From NCBI GenBank assembly GCA_013139755.1, contig WTAG01000361.1:1-13457 (forward strand): DNA of 13,457 nucleotides, read 5' to 3'. The DNA is from Methylomarinum sp. (lineage in GTDB: Bacteria > Pseudomonadota > Gammaproteobacteria > Methylococcales > Methylomonadaceae). Shown in pieces: positions 1-7,321 of the stretch; within the stretch, counting starts at the first letter, position 1, and the number at the start of each line of letters is the position of its first letter. The notes beneath the pieces are model-generated. The model was not told the origin of the DNA. It made no database searches and saw only the letters and a program-made list of their open reading frames with translations. A program made the position numbers and the translations under genes.

Positions 1-101
1 TACCAGGTGGTGAATTATTAATCAATTGGGCTGGTCGAGGGCAACCGGTATTTATGAAAGGTCCAGCCGTTTCAGTTTTTGAAGGACAGATACAATTATG
101 A
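1..101 (+). CDS. dapF: Diaminopimelate epimerase, C-terminal end (partial)
   Basis: The last 32 codons of a gene that enters from the left edge; the frame begins at base 3. The tail reads [13 protein letters not shown], then a Val-Phe-Met-Lys-Gly-Pro-Ala stretch, and ends FEGQIQL. This is the typical DapF C-terminus, in which the last strand carries the MxGPA motif. DapF interconverts LL- and meso-diaminopimelate in lysine and peptidoglycan precursor synthesis in the cytoplasm. Its stop codon (99-101) overlaps the ATG of the next gene in an ATGA arrangement, so the two are translationally coupled. The catalytic cysteines lie outside the window. Confidence 0.9.
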   Translation, partial: PGGELLINWAGRGQPVFMKGPAVSVFEGQIQL

Positions 102-790
102 GTGATGAAGAACAAGTTGTAGAGCAAGCCAGCCTCAATGCAAATCAAGTAGAACAATATTTACAACAACACCCCGAATTTTTTCAAAACCATTTACCAT
201 TACTGGAAAATTTAAGCATTCCCCATCCCAGCGGTAATGCTGTTTCTTTAATTTCTAAACAGCTGGAAATATTCAGAAGCAAACACCATGAGCTAGAAAA
301 CCAACTCGTCGCATTAATTGAAATTGCTCGGGATAATGATGTCTCGTTTAACAGAATGCATGAGCTAACACTTGCATTAATGGAAGCTCAAAACATAGAA
401 GATGTGGCGGCTAATCTTGACGCCGTATTTACTGAATGTTTTTTAACCGAGTTTTCTGCAATCCGCATCATTAAAGATGATATAGAGTCACCTATAAGCA
501 ATATTTTTGTCCACAGTGATGATGAAAACTTACAGCATTTTGACAAAATACTTAGCAGTAATCTCCCTAAATGTGGCCGGCCTACATTAGCACAAGCGCG
601 ATTTTTATTTGGTGATATTGCCCCCGAAATAAAATCCTGTGCTATCGTTCCGATGGTCTTTACCAAATTGGAAGGTATTATCGCTATTGGTAGCCGCGAT
701 GAAAACCGCTTTCATTACAGTATGGGAAATTTGTTCCTCAGCCAAATGAGCGAAGTCATAGGCACGCGTTTAATTGCCTTTGTAGATTGA
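98..790 (+). CDS. DUF484 family protein (GAF-like)
   Basis: A 230-residue cytoplasmic protein of the DUF484 family, which in gammaproteobacteria almost always sits between dapF and xerC, as here. Residues 15-60 carry the family signature: a short helix with FF-x-x-HLPLLE, then [13 protein letters not shown] predicted coiled coil follows (about 52-80, rich in Lys, Glu and Leu). The C-terminal part (about 90-230) has the alternating pattern of a GAF-like alpha/beta domain. The start is fixed by the ATGA overlap with dapF. The molecular function is not established. Conserved linkage to xerC suggests a shared operon rather than a proven role in recombination. No enzyme motif is visible. Confidence 0.88.
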   Translation: MSDEEQVVEQASLNANQVEQYLQQHPEFFQNHLPLLENLSIPHPSGNAVSLISKQLEIFRSKHHELENQLVALIEIARDNDVSFNRMHELTLALMEAQNIEDVAANLDAVFTECFLTEFSAIRIIKDDIESPISNIFVHSDDENLQHFDKILSSNLPKCGRPTLAQARFLFGDIAPEIKSCAIVPMVFTKLEGIIAIGSRDENRFHYSMGNLFLSQMSEVIGTRLIAFVD

Positions 791-824
791 AAAAATAAAT
801 CGCGCCAAAGCGATTATTAATCCT

Positions 825-1727
825 ATGTCACCCGATGCCCAACAAACACTAAGCAATTTCTTTCAACACCTAGAGGTTGAAAAAAGGGCATCTGAACATA
901 CCTTAAAAAGCTATCAACGAGATATTAATCAGCTACAAAGTTATTGTGCAACTAAAGATCTGACTCAATGGCAAGATGTTAAAGCCGCCGATATACGCAA
1001 CCATATCGCTAATCGGCATCGAAAAGGCATTAGCAGTAAATCATTACAACGTGAACTTTCGGCCATTCGCAGCTTTTATAACTATCAGCTCAAAAAACAT
1101 CTGCTTGATATTAATCCAGCACTACATATTCGAGGCCCTAAACAGGAAAGAAAACTGCCCAAAATACTTGATGTTGATCAACTGACTGGCATACTCGACA
1201 ACCCACCTGATTCCCCCTTAGAAATACGTGACTTAGCCATGTTTGAGCTATTTTACTCATCAGGCCTACGTTTAAGTGAATTAGCCGCTTTAGATATGGG
1301 CGATATAGACCTATCAGACCAATCTTTACGTGTTCGCTATGGTAAAGGTGGTAAGCAAAGAGATTTGCCTATTGGTAGTAAAGCCGTATCAGCGATAAAC
1401 AAATGGCTGGCTTATCGCCCCGTAAGCTCTGAATCTGCTCTTTTTACCTCAAATAAAGGTAACCGGATAAGTCAACGTAGCATTCAGCTTAGACTCGACC
1501 GCTGGTGCATAAAAATTGGTTTACCCGAACACGTTCATCCACATATGTTAAGGCATTCTTTTGCCAGTCATTTACTTGAATCCAGCCAGGATATTAGGGC
1601 TGTTCAAGAACTATTAGGGCATAGTAATATTAGTACTACACAAATTTATACCCATCTGGATTTTCAGCATCTGGCTGAGGTTTATGATAAAACGCATCCT
1701 AGAGCCAAAAAGAAAGACATAAAATAA
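825..1727 (+). CDS. xerC: Tyrosine recombinase XerC
   Basis: A 300-residue site-specific tyrosine recombinase that, with XerD, resolves chromosome dimers at dif. The N-terminal SAM-like DNA-binding core spans about residues 5-92. The catalytic domain spans about 110-290 and has every active-site residue: R149 (SSGLRLSEL), K174 (YGKGGK), H240 and R243 (HPHMLRHSF), H266 (LLGHSN) and nucleophile Y275 (IYTHLDF). Length and order match XerC rather than an integron or phage integrase. XerD would look similar, but the dapF-DUF484 context identifies XerC. A 34-nt gap separates it from DUF484, and no strong ribosome-binding site precedes the ATG. The HAD hydrolase gene (yigB) that often follows xerC is absent; a REP element follows instead. 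Confidence 0.95.
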   Translation: MSPDAQQTLSNFFQHLEVEKRASEHTLKSYQRDINQLQSYCATKDLTQWQDVKAADIRNHIANRHRKGISSKSLQRELSAIRSFYNYQLKKHLLDINPALHIRGPKQERKLPKILDVDQLTGILDNPPDSPLEIRDLAMFELFYSSGLRLSELAALDMGDIDLSDQSLRVRYGKGGKQRDLPIGSKAVSAINKWLAYRPVSSESALFTSNKGNRISQRSIQLRLDRWCIKIGLPEHVHPHMLRHSFASHLLESSQDIRAVQELLGHSNISTTQIYTHLDFQHLAEVYDKTHPRAKKKDIK

Positions 1728-1728
1728 A

Positions 1729-1781
1729 TGTAGGCTTGATGTCTAAAGACCTTGATTCCACTCTGTTACATCAAGGCTACG
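1729..1781. repeat. REP element with degenerate REPIN left half
   Basis: Bases 1750-1780 form one complete REP unit read on the minus strand: GTAGCCTTGAT, a short loop, then GGAATCAAGG. Its 32-base core (1750-1781) matches 13175-13206 with a single difference (C versus T at 1763). To its left, 1730-1740 is GTAGGCTTGAT, which looks like the start of a facing REP with one substitution and its second half missing. The arms CCTTGAT and ATCAAGG can pair. REP units with a GTAG foot are known to be mobilised by RAYT (Y1-type TnpA-REP) transposases. No such gene lies in this window. The element starts two bases after the xerC stop and may also act as a 3' end structure. Confidence 0.8.
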
Positions 1782-1875
1782 AAAAACTTAATGTTGTCAG
1801 TGGCACGGCTAACTAAATACCTTCAACCTTATTCATCAATCCAAGGTTAACGGAGCATAAAGTTAAAAATAATAT
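1782..1875. other. Intergenic stretch before the chemoreceptor promoter
   Basis: No open frame or RNA gene is seen between the REP element and the sigma-28 promoter. A weak hairpin is possible: AACCTT at 1825-1830 pairs with AAGGTT at 1843-1848 across a 12-nt loop. It is not followed by a T run, so it is not a convincing terminator. Confidence 0.35.
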
Positions 1876-1902
1876 TAAATTTATCGTTTAACTAGCCGAT
1901 AA
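1876..1902 (+). promoter_or_regulatory. Sigma-28 (FliA) promoter of the chemoreceptor gene
   Basis: TAAATTTA at 1876-1883 and GCCGATAA at 1895-1902 are separated by exactly 11 bases. The enterobacterial FliA consensus is TAAAGTTT, N11, GCCGATAA. The -10 element matches 8 of 8 and the -35 element 6 of 8. Transcription would start near 1909, giving a 5' leader of about 60 nt to the ATG at 1972. Chemoreceptor genes are classic FliA targets, so position and function agree. This implies the organism has a flagellar regulon. Confidence 0.75.
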
Positions 1903-1960
1903 ACACTAATAAGTTCTATAGTGTATATAGCTGAACTAAAAATCATACGATCTATATTCT

Positions 1961-1964
1961 GGAG
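1961..1964 (+). promoter_or_regulatory. Ribosome-binding site deciding the chemoreceptor start
   Basis: GGAG lies 7 bases before the ATG at 1972. The in-frame GTG at 1921 has no such site and would sit only about 12 bases from the predicted transcription start. The site therefore supports the shorter, 672-residue product. Confidence 0.75.
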
Positions 1965-1971
1965 AAGAATA

Positions 1972-3990
1972 ATGCTAACAGCACCCGCAACCGCTTTAAT
2001 GAATCAATTAAGCTGCTCTAAGAAAATGCTATTGATTTCTATTGCATTCATTACGCCTCTGGTGATCACCTTATTTTTACTGATAAGCCAGCAAATGATC
2101 TCCGTTAAATTGGCTAAAAATGAACAATTAGGTGTGGAATATATCATTCCAGTGCGGCAGCTGATCCAACACCTTCCCGAGCATAGAGGTATGACTAACG
2201 CCTATTTATCAGGCAACCTTAGCTTTAAAGAAAAAATTCTATCTAAAAGAACAGAGCTTGCAAATGATATTCGTTTAATTGATGACATTGATAAACGTCT
2301 TGGTAAACAACTAGGGACAACAGCACAATGGAATTCTATTAAAATGCACTGGCGTCGATTAGAGTCGGATGCCTTTAATTCTGCTTCAACAGAAATATTT
2401 AGTCGTCATACACAACTCATTGCCGAAGTATTAGATTTAGTCAAACATATCAGTGACAACTCAAGCCTCACCTTAGACTCCGAACTAGATAGTTACTACA
2501 TAAAAGAAGCGATTGTTAATTTGCTGCCTCAAGTGGTCGAAAACTTAGGTCAAGCTAGAGGCTTATCCTCTGGCCTTGCTGCAAAACAAACTGTTTCTCA
2601 TAAACAAAGCATCAAACTGGCATCATTATTATCAACAATACAAACTGATATTAATGCTCTTAAACGGGGTTTACAGGTACTAAACCAATCAAACCCTCAA
2701 TTGGCTAGCAAAATTAACTCTCACGTTAACCGAGCACTTTCTAATTCTGAACGCTATTTACATTTTCTCCAGTCTGAAATCCTCACAGCCGAACAAATTA
2801 ACGTTAAATCTAACAATGTGTTTTCCAATGGAACTGATGTCATTAAAGCTAATTTTAATATTCTTGACATGCTGGCTCCAGAATTAAACACCTTGCTGGA
2901 GCAAAGAGTCGAAGCGCTATATAGAAAAATGACTTTATTAATTACATTAGTTGTGGGTATTACACTGCTAGCAATTTACCTATTTGCCGGATTTTATAAC
3001 TCATTTCAAACGGCTATCACCGATTTACAATCTGTGGCAGGCTCACTGGCTTCAGGTAATCTTGTCCCGCGTGTACAACTAGATAATAAAGATGAATTTG
3101 CTGATCTGGCGCATTCTTTTAATTCTATGGCAGATCAGTTTTCTAATGTTATCAGGCAACTTGAAACATCTATTGACCAGCTTGCATCTTCTGCAGAACA
3201 AATGTCTATGACCAGTCAAGAAAGCAGTCAAGGCGTACAGCAACAGCAAGAACAAATAGTACAAGTTGCCAGTGCCATGACAGAGATGGCTGCAACAGTA
3301 CAGGAAGTCGCTAAAAATGCTTCTGATACTGCCGTAACAACACAAAATGCACATAGCTCAGCTATACAAGGCCAAGACTTGGCCGGACATACAACTTTAG
3401 TAATCAATGCGCTATCAGAAGAAATTGATGTGGCGACCCGCGTTGTTCAAGACCTTGCTGATGATGGTGATAAAATAGGTAGTGTTCTTGGTGTAATTCA
3501 AAGTATTGCAGAGCAAACCAACCTGCTTGCGCTTAATGCTGCAATTGAAGCGGCCAGGGCAGGCGAAAATGGACGTGGTTTTGCAGTGGTTGCCGATGAG
3601 GTAAGAACCTTAGCCAGTCGAACTCAAGAGTCCACAGAAGAAATTCAAAAAATGATTGAGCGCTTGCAAGCAGTCACAACAAAAGCAGTTAATGTCATGA
3701 TAGAAGGTAAAAAGCGTTCAGAAAATACTGTTACCGAAACAGATAAAGAAAAAGAATTCCTTGAACAGATCATATCATCTGTAGCAACTATTGATGATAT
3801 GACAACACACATAGCCAGTGCATCGGAAGAACAAGCCGCTGTTGCTGATGAAATGAGTAGAAATATTAGTAATATAAGTGCTGTCACCGAACAATCCGCA
3901 CAAAGTTCATTACAAATTAGCCAAAGCAGTGAAGATTTAGCAAGGTTGGCCTCAAGTATACAAGGGTTAATTAGTCGATTTAAGGTATAA
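1972..3990 (+). CDS. Methyl-accepting chemotaxis protein
   Basis: A 672-residue transmembrane chemoreceptor that signals through CheW/CheA. Residues about 19-39 are the first membrane helix. The large periplasmic region (about 40-318) is all-helical. It contains two similar motifs, [15 protein letters not shown] and [13 protein letters not shown], which resemble the R-G-x-x pattern of NIT-type or helical bimodular sensor domains; the ligand is unknown. The second membrane helix is about 321-342, followed by a HAMP domain to about 395. The signalling hairpin tip is at 514-548 ([19 protein letters not shown]...), flanked by Gln/Glu-rich methylation helices. There is no C-terminal NWETF-like pentapeptide; the protein ends SRFKV. 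A FliA promoter lies upstream, and the gene appears monocistronic. It is not PilJ by context, since no pilGHI genes are adjacent. An alternative GTG start at 1921 is unlikely. Confidence 0.9.
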   Translation: MLTAPATALMNQLSCSKKMLLISIAFITPLVITLFLLISQQMISVKLAKNEQLGVEYIIPVRQLIQHLPEHRGMTNAYLSGNLSFKEKILSKRTELANDIRLIDDIDKRLGKQLGTTAQWNSIKMHWRRLESDAFNSASTEIFSRHTQLIAEVLDLVKHISDNSSLTLDSELDSYYIKEAIVNLLPQVVENLGQARGLSSGLAAKQTVSHKQSIKLASLLSTIQTDINALKRGLQVLNQSNPQLASKINSHVNRALSNSERYLHFLQSEILTAEQINVKSNNVFSNGTDVIKANFNILDMLAPELNTLLEQRVEALYRKMTLLITLVVGITLLAIYLFAGFYNSFQTAITDLQSVAGSLASGNLVPRVQLDNKDEFADLAHSFNSMADQFSNVIRQLETSIDQLASSAEQMSMTSQESSQGVQQQQEQIVQVASAMTEMAATVQEVAKNASDTAVTTQNAHSSAIQGQDLAGHTTLVINALSEEIDVATRVVQDLADDGDKIGSVLGVIQSIAEQTNLLALNAAIEAARAGENGRGFAVVADEVRTLASRTQESTEEIQKMIERLQAVTTKAVNVMIEGKKRSENTVTETDKEKEFLEQIISSVATIDDMTTHIASASEEQAAVADEMSRNISNISAVTEQSAQSSLQISQSSEDLARLASSIQGLISRFKV

Positions 3991-4010
3991 AGTAATGCCT
4001 TAAAAACACA

Positions 4011-4033
4011 AAAAGCGGACTCTGTCCGCTTTA
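4011..4033. terminator. Hairpin terminator between chemoreceptor and pilE
   Basis: A perfect 9-bp stem, AAAGCGGAC (4012-4020) and GTCCGCTTT (4024-4032), with a 3-nt loop. On the minus strand it is followed by a T-rich tract (TTTTGTGTTTTTAAGG), the form of a Rho-independent terminator for pilE. On the plus strand the T run is short (TTTA), so bidirectional use for the chemoreceptor gene is plausible but weaker. Confidence 0.8.
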
Positions 4034-4049
4034 CGTTAGATTAATTTTG

Positions 4050-4511
4050 TTACCAACAAACTGTTGATACTGCATCTGCACTATTTGTTGCTGTTTTTAC
4101 ACCATCTTGATTTATAGATAATGTTTTACACTTTGTATCACCGGTTTGAACGCCTGTATAAGTTGCTGTAAGGGTATAAGCTAAAGCACTTGTCCCTGAG
4201 ATGCTTAAATTGTAATTTCCATCTGGAGAGGTAGCACTATGAATCAAATCATGATCCCCTGCTGTCGAGCTACCAGCAACACAGGTCCGTGTTGAAGCGT
4301 GCATGCCACTAGCATATTGAGCACAATTTGCTCTATATTTCTCTTGTGCTAATTGCGCACTTAGTAACCCTGCTTTTGCATCAGACCTCCGTCCTTTATA
4401 AATATATTCCTGATAAGACGGATAAGCAATACTGGCTAAAATACCAATAACTGCTACGACAATCATTAATTCGAGTAATGTAAAACCCTGGTCTTTAGAT
4501 GTTTTTTTCAT
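4050..4511 (-). CDS. pilE: Type IV minor pilin PilE
   Basis: A 153-residue prepilin. The leader peptide MKKTSKDQG is cut by PilD after G9, leaving F10 as the N-methylated first residue and E14 as the conserved Glu+5. The hydrophobic helix runs from 10 to about 32, followed by the PilE-type sequence [13 protein letters not shown]. The globular head has four cysteines (C63, C77, C128, C152), probably two disulfides, with the last next to the C-terminal Trp. PilE joins FimU, PilV, PilW and PilX in the minor pilin complex that primes type IVa pilus assembly. Here it is transcribed divergently from the other four instead of closing the operon. AAAGG lies 6-7 bases before the ATG. A major pilin is less likely given the GRRSDA motif and context, but cannot be excluded. 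Confidence 0.85.
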   Translation of the reverse strand: MKKTSKDQGFTLLELMIVVAVIGILASIAYPSYQEYIYKGRRSDAKAGLLSAQLAQEKYRANCAQYASGMHASTRTCVAGSSTAGDHDLIHSATSPDGNYNLSISGTSALAYTLTATYTGVQTGDTKCKTLSINQDGVKTATNSADAVSTVCW

Positions 4512-4686
4512 GATTAACCTTTAGAAGATATTTGGAATATGCTACAAGAATAGCGTATATTTTTAAAAAAAAATAGACAACCAGACATAAACTGTATAAG
4601 AGTTAACAGAAACATAAGTGTAACCCGTGTACTGTTTAATATAAAATTAAAAGTGCCTTATATTACCGGCACGCCAAGGTAACAAT
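4512..4686. promoter_or_regulatory. Divergent promoter region of pilE and the fimU operon
   Basis: A 175-base AT-rich gap between two divergent pilin transcription units must hold both promoters. It contains an A9 tract at 4565-4573 and several AT-rich boxes, including TAATATAAA at 4638-4646. No convincing -35/-10 pair could be fixed on either strand, and no sigma-54 GG-N10-GC pair was found. Confidence 0.45.
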
Positions 4687-5244
4687 ATGAAAAAAATAAA
4701 AAACCGAGGATTTACCTTAATTGAATTGATGATAGTTATTGCAATTGTCGGAATTATTGCCTCGATGGCTGTACCCTCGTTTCAAGATACCCTGGAAAGA
4801 AATAGACTTAAAGAAGCCGCTGAGTCTTTAAAATCTGATTTGATGTTTATAAGAACGGAAGCTATAAAAAAGAGTAATAATATAACGGTTAACCGCAGCA
4901 CAGGAAATAATGGTGGGTGGTGTTATGGTTTTGACAACACTGGCTTTGCATGTGATTGTACCGAAACTGATGCTGCTAACATTACAACATCAAGCAATGC
5001 TGGATATTGTAGTGCTAAAAGAACTGTTGGATTTTCAAATACTAATTTAATCTCTGTATTTCCTGTTTCGGGAAATTCAACATTTGATTTTAGAAGAGGC
5101 ACAACAGGTAATCACAACACTTGTTTTAGTACGACTAGTTACAAAATCAAAGTAACTACCAGTACGGCTGGTAGAGTACTGATTTGCTCAAATACAGATT
5201 CGTTCGCCATGGCGGGCTTTCCTGATTGTTCAGCTAATTGCTAA
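4687..5244 (+). CDS. fimU: GspH/FimT-family minor pilin (FimU/FimT-like)
   Basis: A 185-residue pseudopilin. PilD cleavage follows G8 (NRG then FTLIELMIV), with Glu+5 at E13. The hydrophobic helix spans about 9-30, followed by a GspH-type head with RLKEAAESLKSDLMFIRTEA. Eight cysteines (79, 89, 91, 108, 146, 167, 181, 185) suggest a disulfide-stabilised extracellular head. The C-terminal AGRVLICS corresponds to the GRxR region that binds DNA in FimT proteins, but Leu replaces the second Arg. A structural FimU role therefore fits better than DNA uptake. AAGG sits 7 bases before the ATG. First gene of a four-gene operon, 10 bases ahead of pilW. FimU and FimT cannot be fully separated from sequence alone. 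Confidence 0.82.
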   Translation: MKKIKNRGFTLIELMIVIAIVGIIASMAVPSFQDTLERNRLKEAAESLKSDLMFIRTEAIKKSNNITVNRSTGNNGGWCYGFDNTGFACDCTETDAANITTSSNAGYCSAKRTVGFSNTNLISVFPVSGNSTFDFRRGTTGNHNTCFSTTSYKIKVTTSTAGRVLICSNTDSFAMAGFPDCSANC

Positions 5245-5254
5245 GGTTTATTAA

Positions 5255-6028
5255 ATGAAGAAAATACAGGGATTTACCCTTATAGAAATAATGATTGCAA
5301 TGTTACTGGGAATTATTGTAGTCAGTAGCGTATTCTCAATTTATATTTCAAGCATTAGAAGCAGTACGGATATAACCAATTCAGCTCGCTTAAATTATGA
5401 TCTGGATTCTGTCGCACAGTTAATGCTCAATGATATTCGACGTGCTGGATCCTGGGGGGGGGCAATTGCTGGTTCAGATGCAAATGATAACCCTTTTTCT
5501 GATACAGCGACAAACTCAAATGTACAAATTCCAGTCTCAACATGTATTTTATATACTTATGATGGTGATGGTGATGGATCGATGGTTAATGATCCTGCTG
5601 ATCCTAATGATGATGATGATGAATATTATGGATTTAAATTGGATGGTGGTGCCATAAAAATAAGCTCTGCTGATACTGTGGATGATACAGGCGACTGTAC
5701 TAAAACAGATAATCGCTGGGAAACGATTACTGATTCAAATAAAGTCAATGTTTCTTCATTATCATTCAGTATGGCTAACTCACAGTGTTCAAATGTTACC
5801 ACGTCAGAAGTTTATGTTGATGTTACGGCTCCCATTGATACCTCATGTGCAGCTGCTATAGCTGCTGCCGCCGGTGTTACGGGTAAAGTTTCTTCTGGTG
5901 ATAAAGCTGTAGAAACCCAACAGATAGATATTGTCCTTCAAGGCAATGTCGTCGGTGATACCCCTGTTACCAAAAGTCTGACAACAATTGTAAAAATAAG
6001 AAATGACAGAGTTTTTACTCAACCGTAA
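5255..6028 (+). CDS. pilW: Type IV minor pilin PilW
   Basis: A 257-residue PilW/PulJ-family pseudopilin of the pilus priming complex. The very short leader MKKIQG is cut after G6, and E11 is Glu+5. The membrane helix is about 7-30, then the PilW pattern LMLNDIRRAGSWGG at 57-69. An Asp-rich loop at 103-123 (DGDGDG, then PNDDDDE) followed by YYGFKLDG lies where family members usually have a YDxxxDG turn, and is a possible calcium site. WETITD at 155-160 and the SSLSFSMA strand also fit PilW. Codons 67-69 are built on a G9 run (5454-5462), unusual in this AT-rich DNA and discussed in the findings. Spacing is 10 bases to the upstream gene and 18 to pilX. Confidence 0.87.
   Translation: MKKIQGFTLIEIMIAMLLGIIVVSSVFSIYISSIRSSTDITNSARLNYDLDSVAQLMLNDIRRAGSWGGAIAGSDANDNPFSDTATNSNVQIPVSTCILYTYDGDGDGSMVNDPADPNDDDDEYYGFKLDGGAIKISSADTVDDTGDCTKTDNRWETITDSNKVNVSSLSFSMANSQCSNVTTSEVYVDVTAPIDTSCAAAIAAAAGVTGKVSSGDKAVETQQIDIVLQGNVVGDTPVTKSLTTIVKIRNDRVFTQP
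5454..5462 (+). repeat. G9 homopolymer inside pilW
   Basis: Nine consecutive G residues span the Trp-Gly-Gly codons 67-69 of pilW. Loss of one G would send translation into a frame that ends near 5657. Gain of one G would meet TGA at 5485-5487. Runs of this length are typical slippage sites; variation here is an inference. Confidence 0.9.
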
Positions 6029-6046
6029 TTATTTGAGAAAAAGTTA

Positions 6047-7294
6047 ATGAAAATATTATTAAGCAGCTTAAAAAGCCAAAAAGGCGCAGCCACTTTACTT
6101 ACTTCAGTCATATTGCTTATTGCAATTACTTTAGTCGTTATGTTAAGTGCAAAAACAGTCTTAAATGAAACTAAAATAGCAGCAAGTAATTACCGAATTT
6201 CTCAAGCTAATGCCGCCGCTAATTATGCCATGGACTTTGCTATTGATTATTTTGATAGTGGTGGCTTTGATCAAAATTTAGATGACATTGTCGATAATAT
6301 ACATACTTTTGATACCGATGGTGACGCTACAAATGGAAATGAAGAAGTACGACTAACATCATCCGATGGTTCACAAACCACCTTTGCAACAATTTCATTT
6401 ACTCCAGATGCTACCACATGGAAAAGTGGGCTTATTACGGCTACTGGATTTAGTGACGATAGAGGTGCAACCCGAACAATTACTCAACGTGTCGGACCTT
6501 TAGGTATCCTAATTAATGATGGACCCAGTCAACCTCTTGTTGCACAAGGTAATATCGCATTAACTGGAAATGCTCGCATTATTAACCGTTTTACAAACAC
6601 AACTATTTGGTCAGGGGGCGATGTCAAAATAAGCAGTTCTTCTGCAATGGAAACATATATTAAAGACCCTGCTGTTGGTACTTTAGATCCATCTGATGCA
6701 ACAGATTTAGCTCGTTTATTGCAAATTGATGAAGATATTGACACTCAGTTAGTCTCTAATAATACCTTAGGTAATGGTTTAGATATTATTGATGATGATC
6801 CATCTTTAGGTACTTTAGTCGGAATAGAATTTTTTAAAAACTTTTTTGAATCTGAGACACGTGATCAATTAAAAATTAAAGCTGAACCTCAAGTATATAC
6901 CAGTATGGCAGACGCAATAACTATTCCCGTTAAAACGGGACTTATTTGGGTTGAAGAGGCCGATGGAAGCCAAACGATGAATGGTGGCACTATAGGCAGT
7001 ATTGCTAAGCCAGCTATCGTCTATATTAATGGTGACTTTACTCTTGCGGGTAATTCAATAATATATGGCGTGTTATATGTGGCAGGTAAATATACTATTG
7101 GCGGAAACCCAGTTGTGGTGGGGGCCAATGTAGTTGAAGGAACTAACCTTGCAACAGAAACCCCAGCTTCTCCTCCGGTAGTAACTGGGACTGGCACGAT
7201 TAGCCTAGTATATTGGCAAGGCATTTTATCTGATAAGAAAAACCCAATGGACGGTCAAACAGCTGTAATAAGTGGCTCATGGCGCGACTGGTAA
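6047..7294 (+). CDS. pilX: Enlarged PilX-type minor pilin
   Basis: A 415-residue pseudopilin, about twice the usual PilX length (near 200). The leader ends QKG (G13), followed by AATLLTSVILLIAITLVVML. As in many PilX proteins, the Glu+5 is absent. The N-terminal PilX region runs to about 150 (LNETKIAASNYRISQANAAANYAMDFA). Beyond it, the extension has no cysteine at all. Residues 318-365 show short beta-strand repeats punctuated by glycine (INGDFTLAGN, then GVLYVAGKYTIGGN), suggesting a small beta-solenoid, and the protein ends GSWRDW. Its job in the family is to couple the minor pilin complex to the tip adhesin. It lies 18 bases after pilW and 27 before pilV. The PilX assignment rests on the N-terminus and operon order; the extension's function is unknown. 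Confidence 0.78.
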   Translation: MKILLSSLKSQKGAATLLTSVILLIAITLVVMLSAKTVLNETKIAASNYRISQANAAANYAMDFAIDYFDSGGFDQNLDDIVDNIHTFDTDGDATNGNEEVRLTSSDGSQTTFATISFTPDATTWKSGLITATGFSDDRGATRTITQRVGPLGILINDGPSQPLVAQGNIALTGNARIINRFTNTTIWSGGDVKISSSSAMETYIKDPAVGTLDPSDATDLARLLQIDEDIDTQLVSNNTLGNGLDIIDDDPSLGTLVGIEFFKNFFESETRDQLKIKAEPQVYTSMADAITIPVKTGLIWVEEADGSQTMNGGTIGSIAKPAIVYINGDFTLAGNSIIYGVLYVAGKYTIGGNPVVVGANVVEGTNLATETPASPPVVTGTGTISLVYWQGILSDKKNPMDGQTAVISGSWRDW

Positions 7295-7321
7295 ATATAT
7301 TAATTTCAATAAGGTCTTAAA

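Noticed and set aside
798..815. AATCGC / GCGATT hairpin between DUF484 and xerC as a terminator
   Set aside because: Only 6 bp, no T run, and the two genes are expected to be co-transcribed.
1921..1971. In-frame GTG start that would extend the chemoreceptor by 17 residues
   Set aside because: No ribosome-binding site precedes it, and it lies almost at the predicted FliA transcription start. GGAG at 1961 points to the ATG at 1972.
4498..4511. A7 runs right after the start codons of pilE and fimU (4690-4696) as slippage switches
   Set aside because: ATG-AAA-AAA is a very common start in AT-rich genomes. The runs are short, and no sign of variation can be seen in one sequence.
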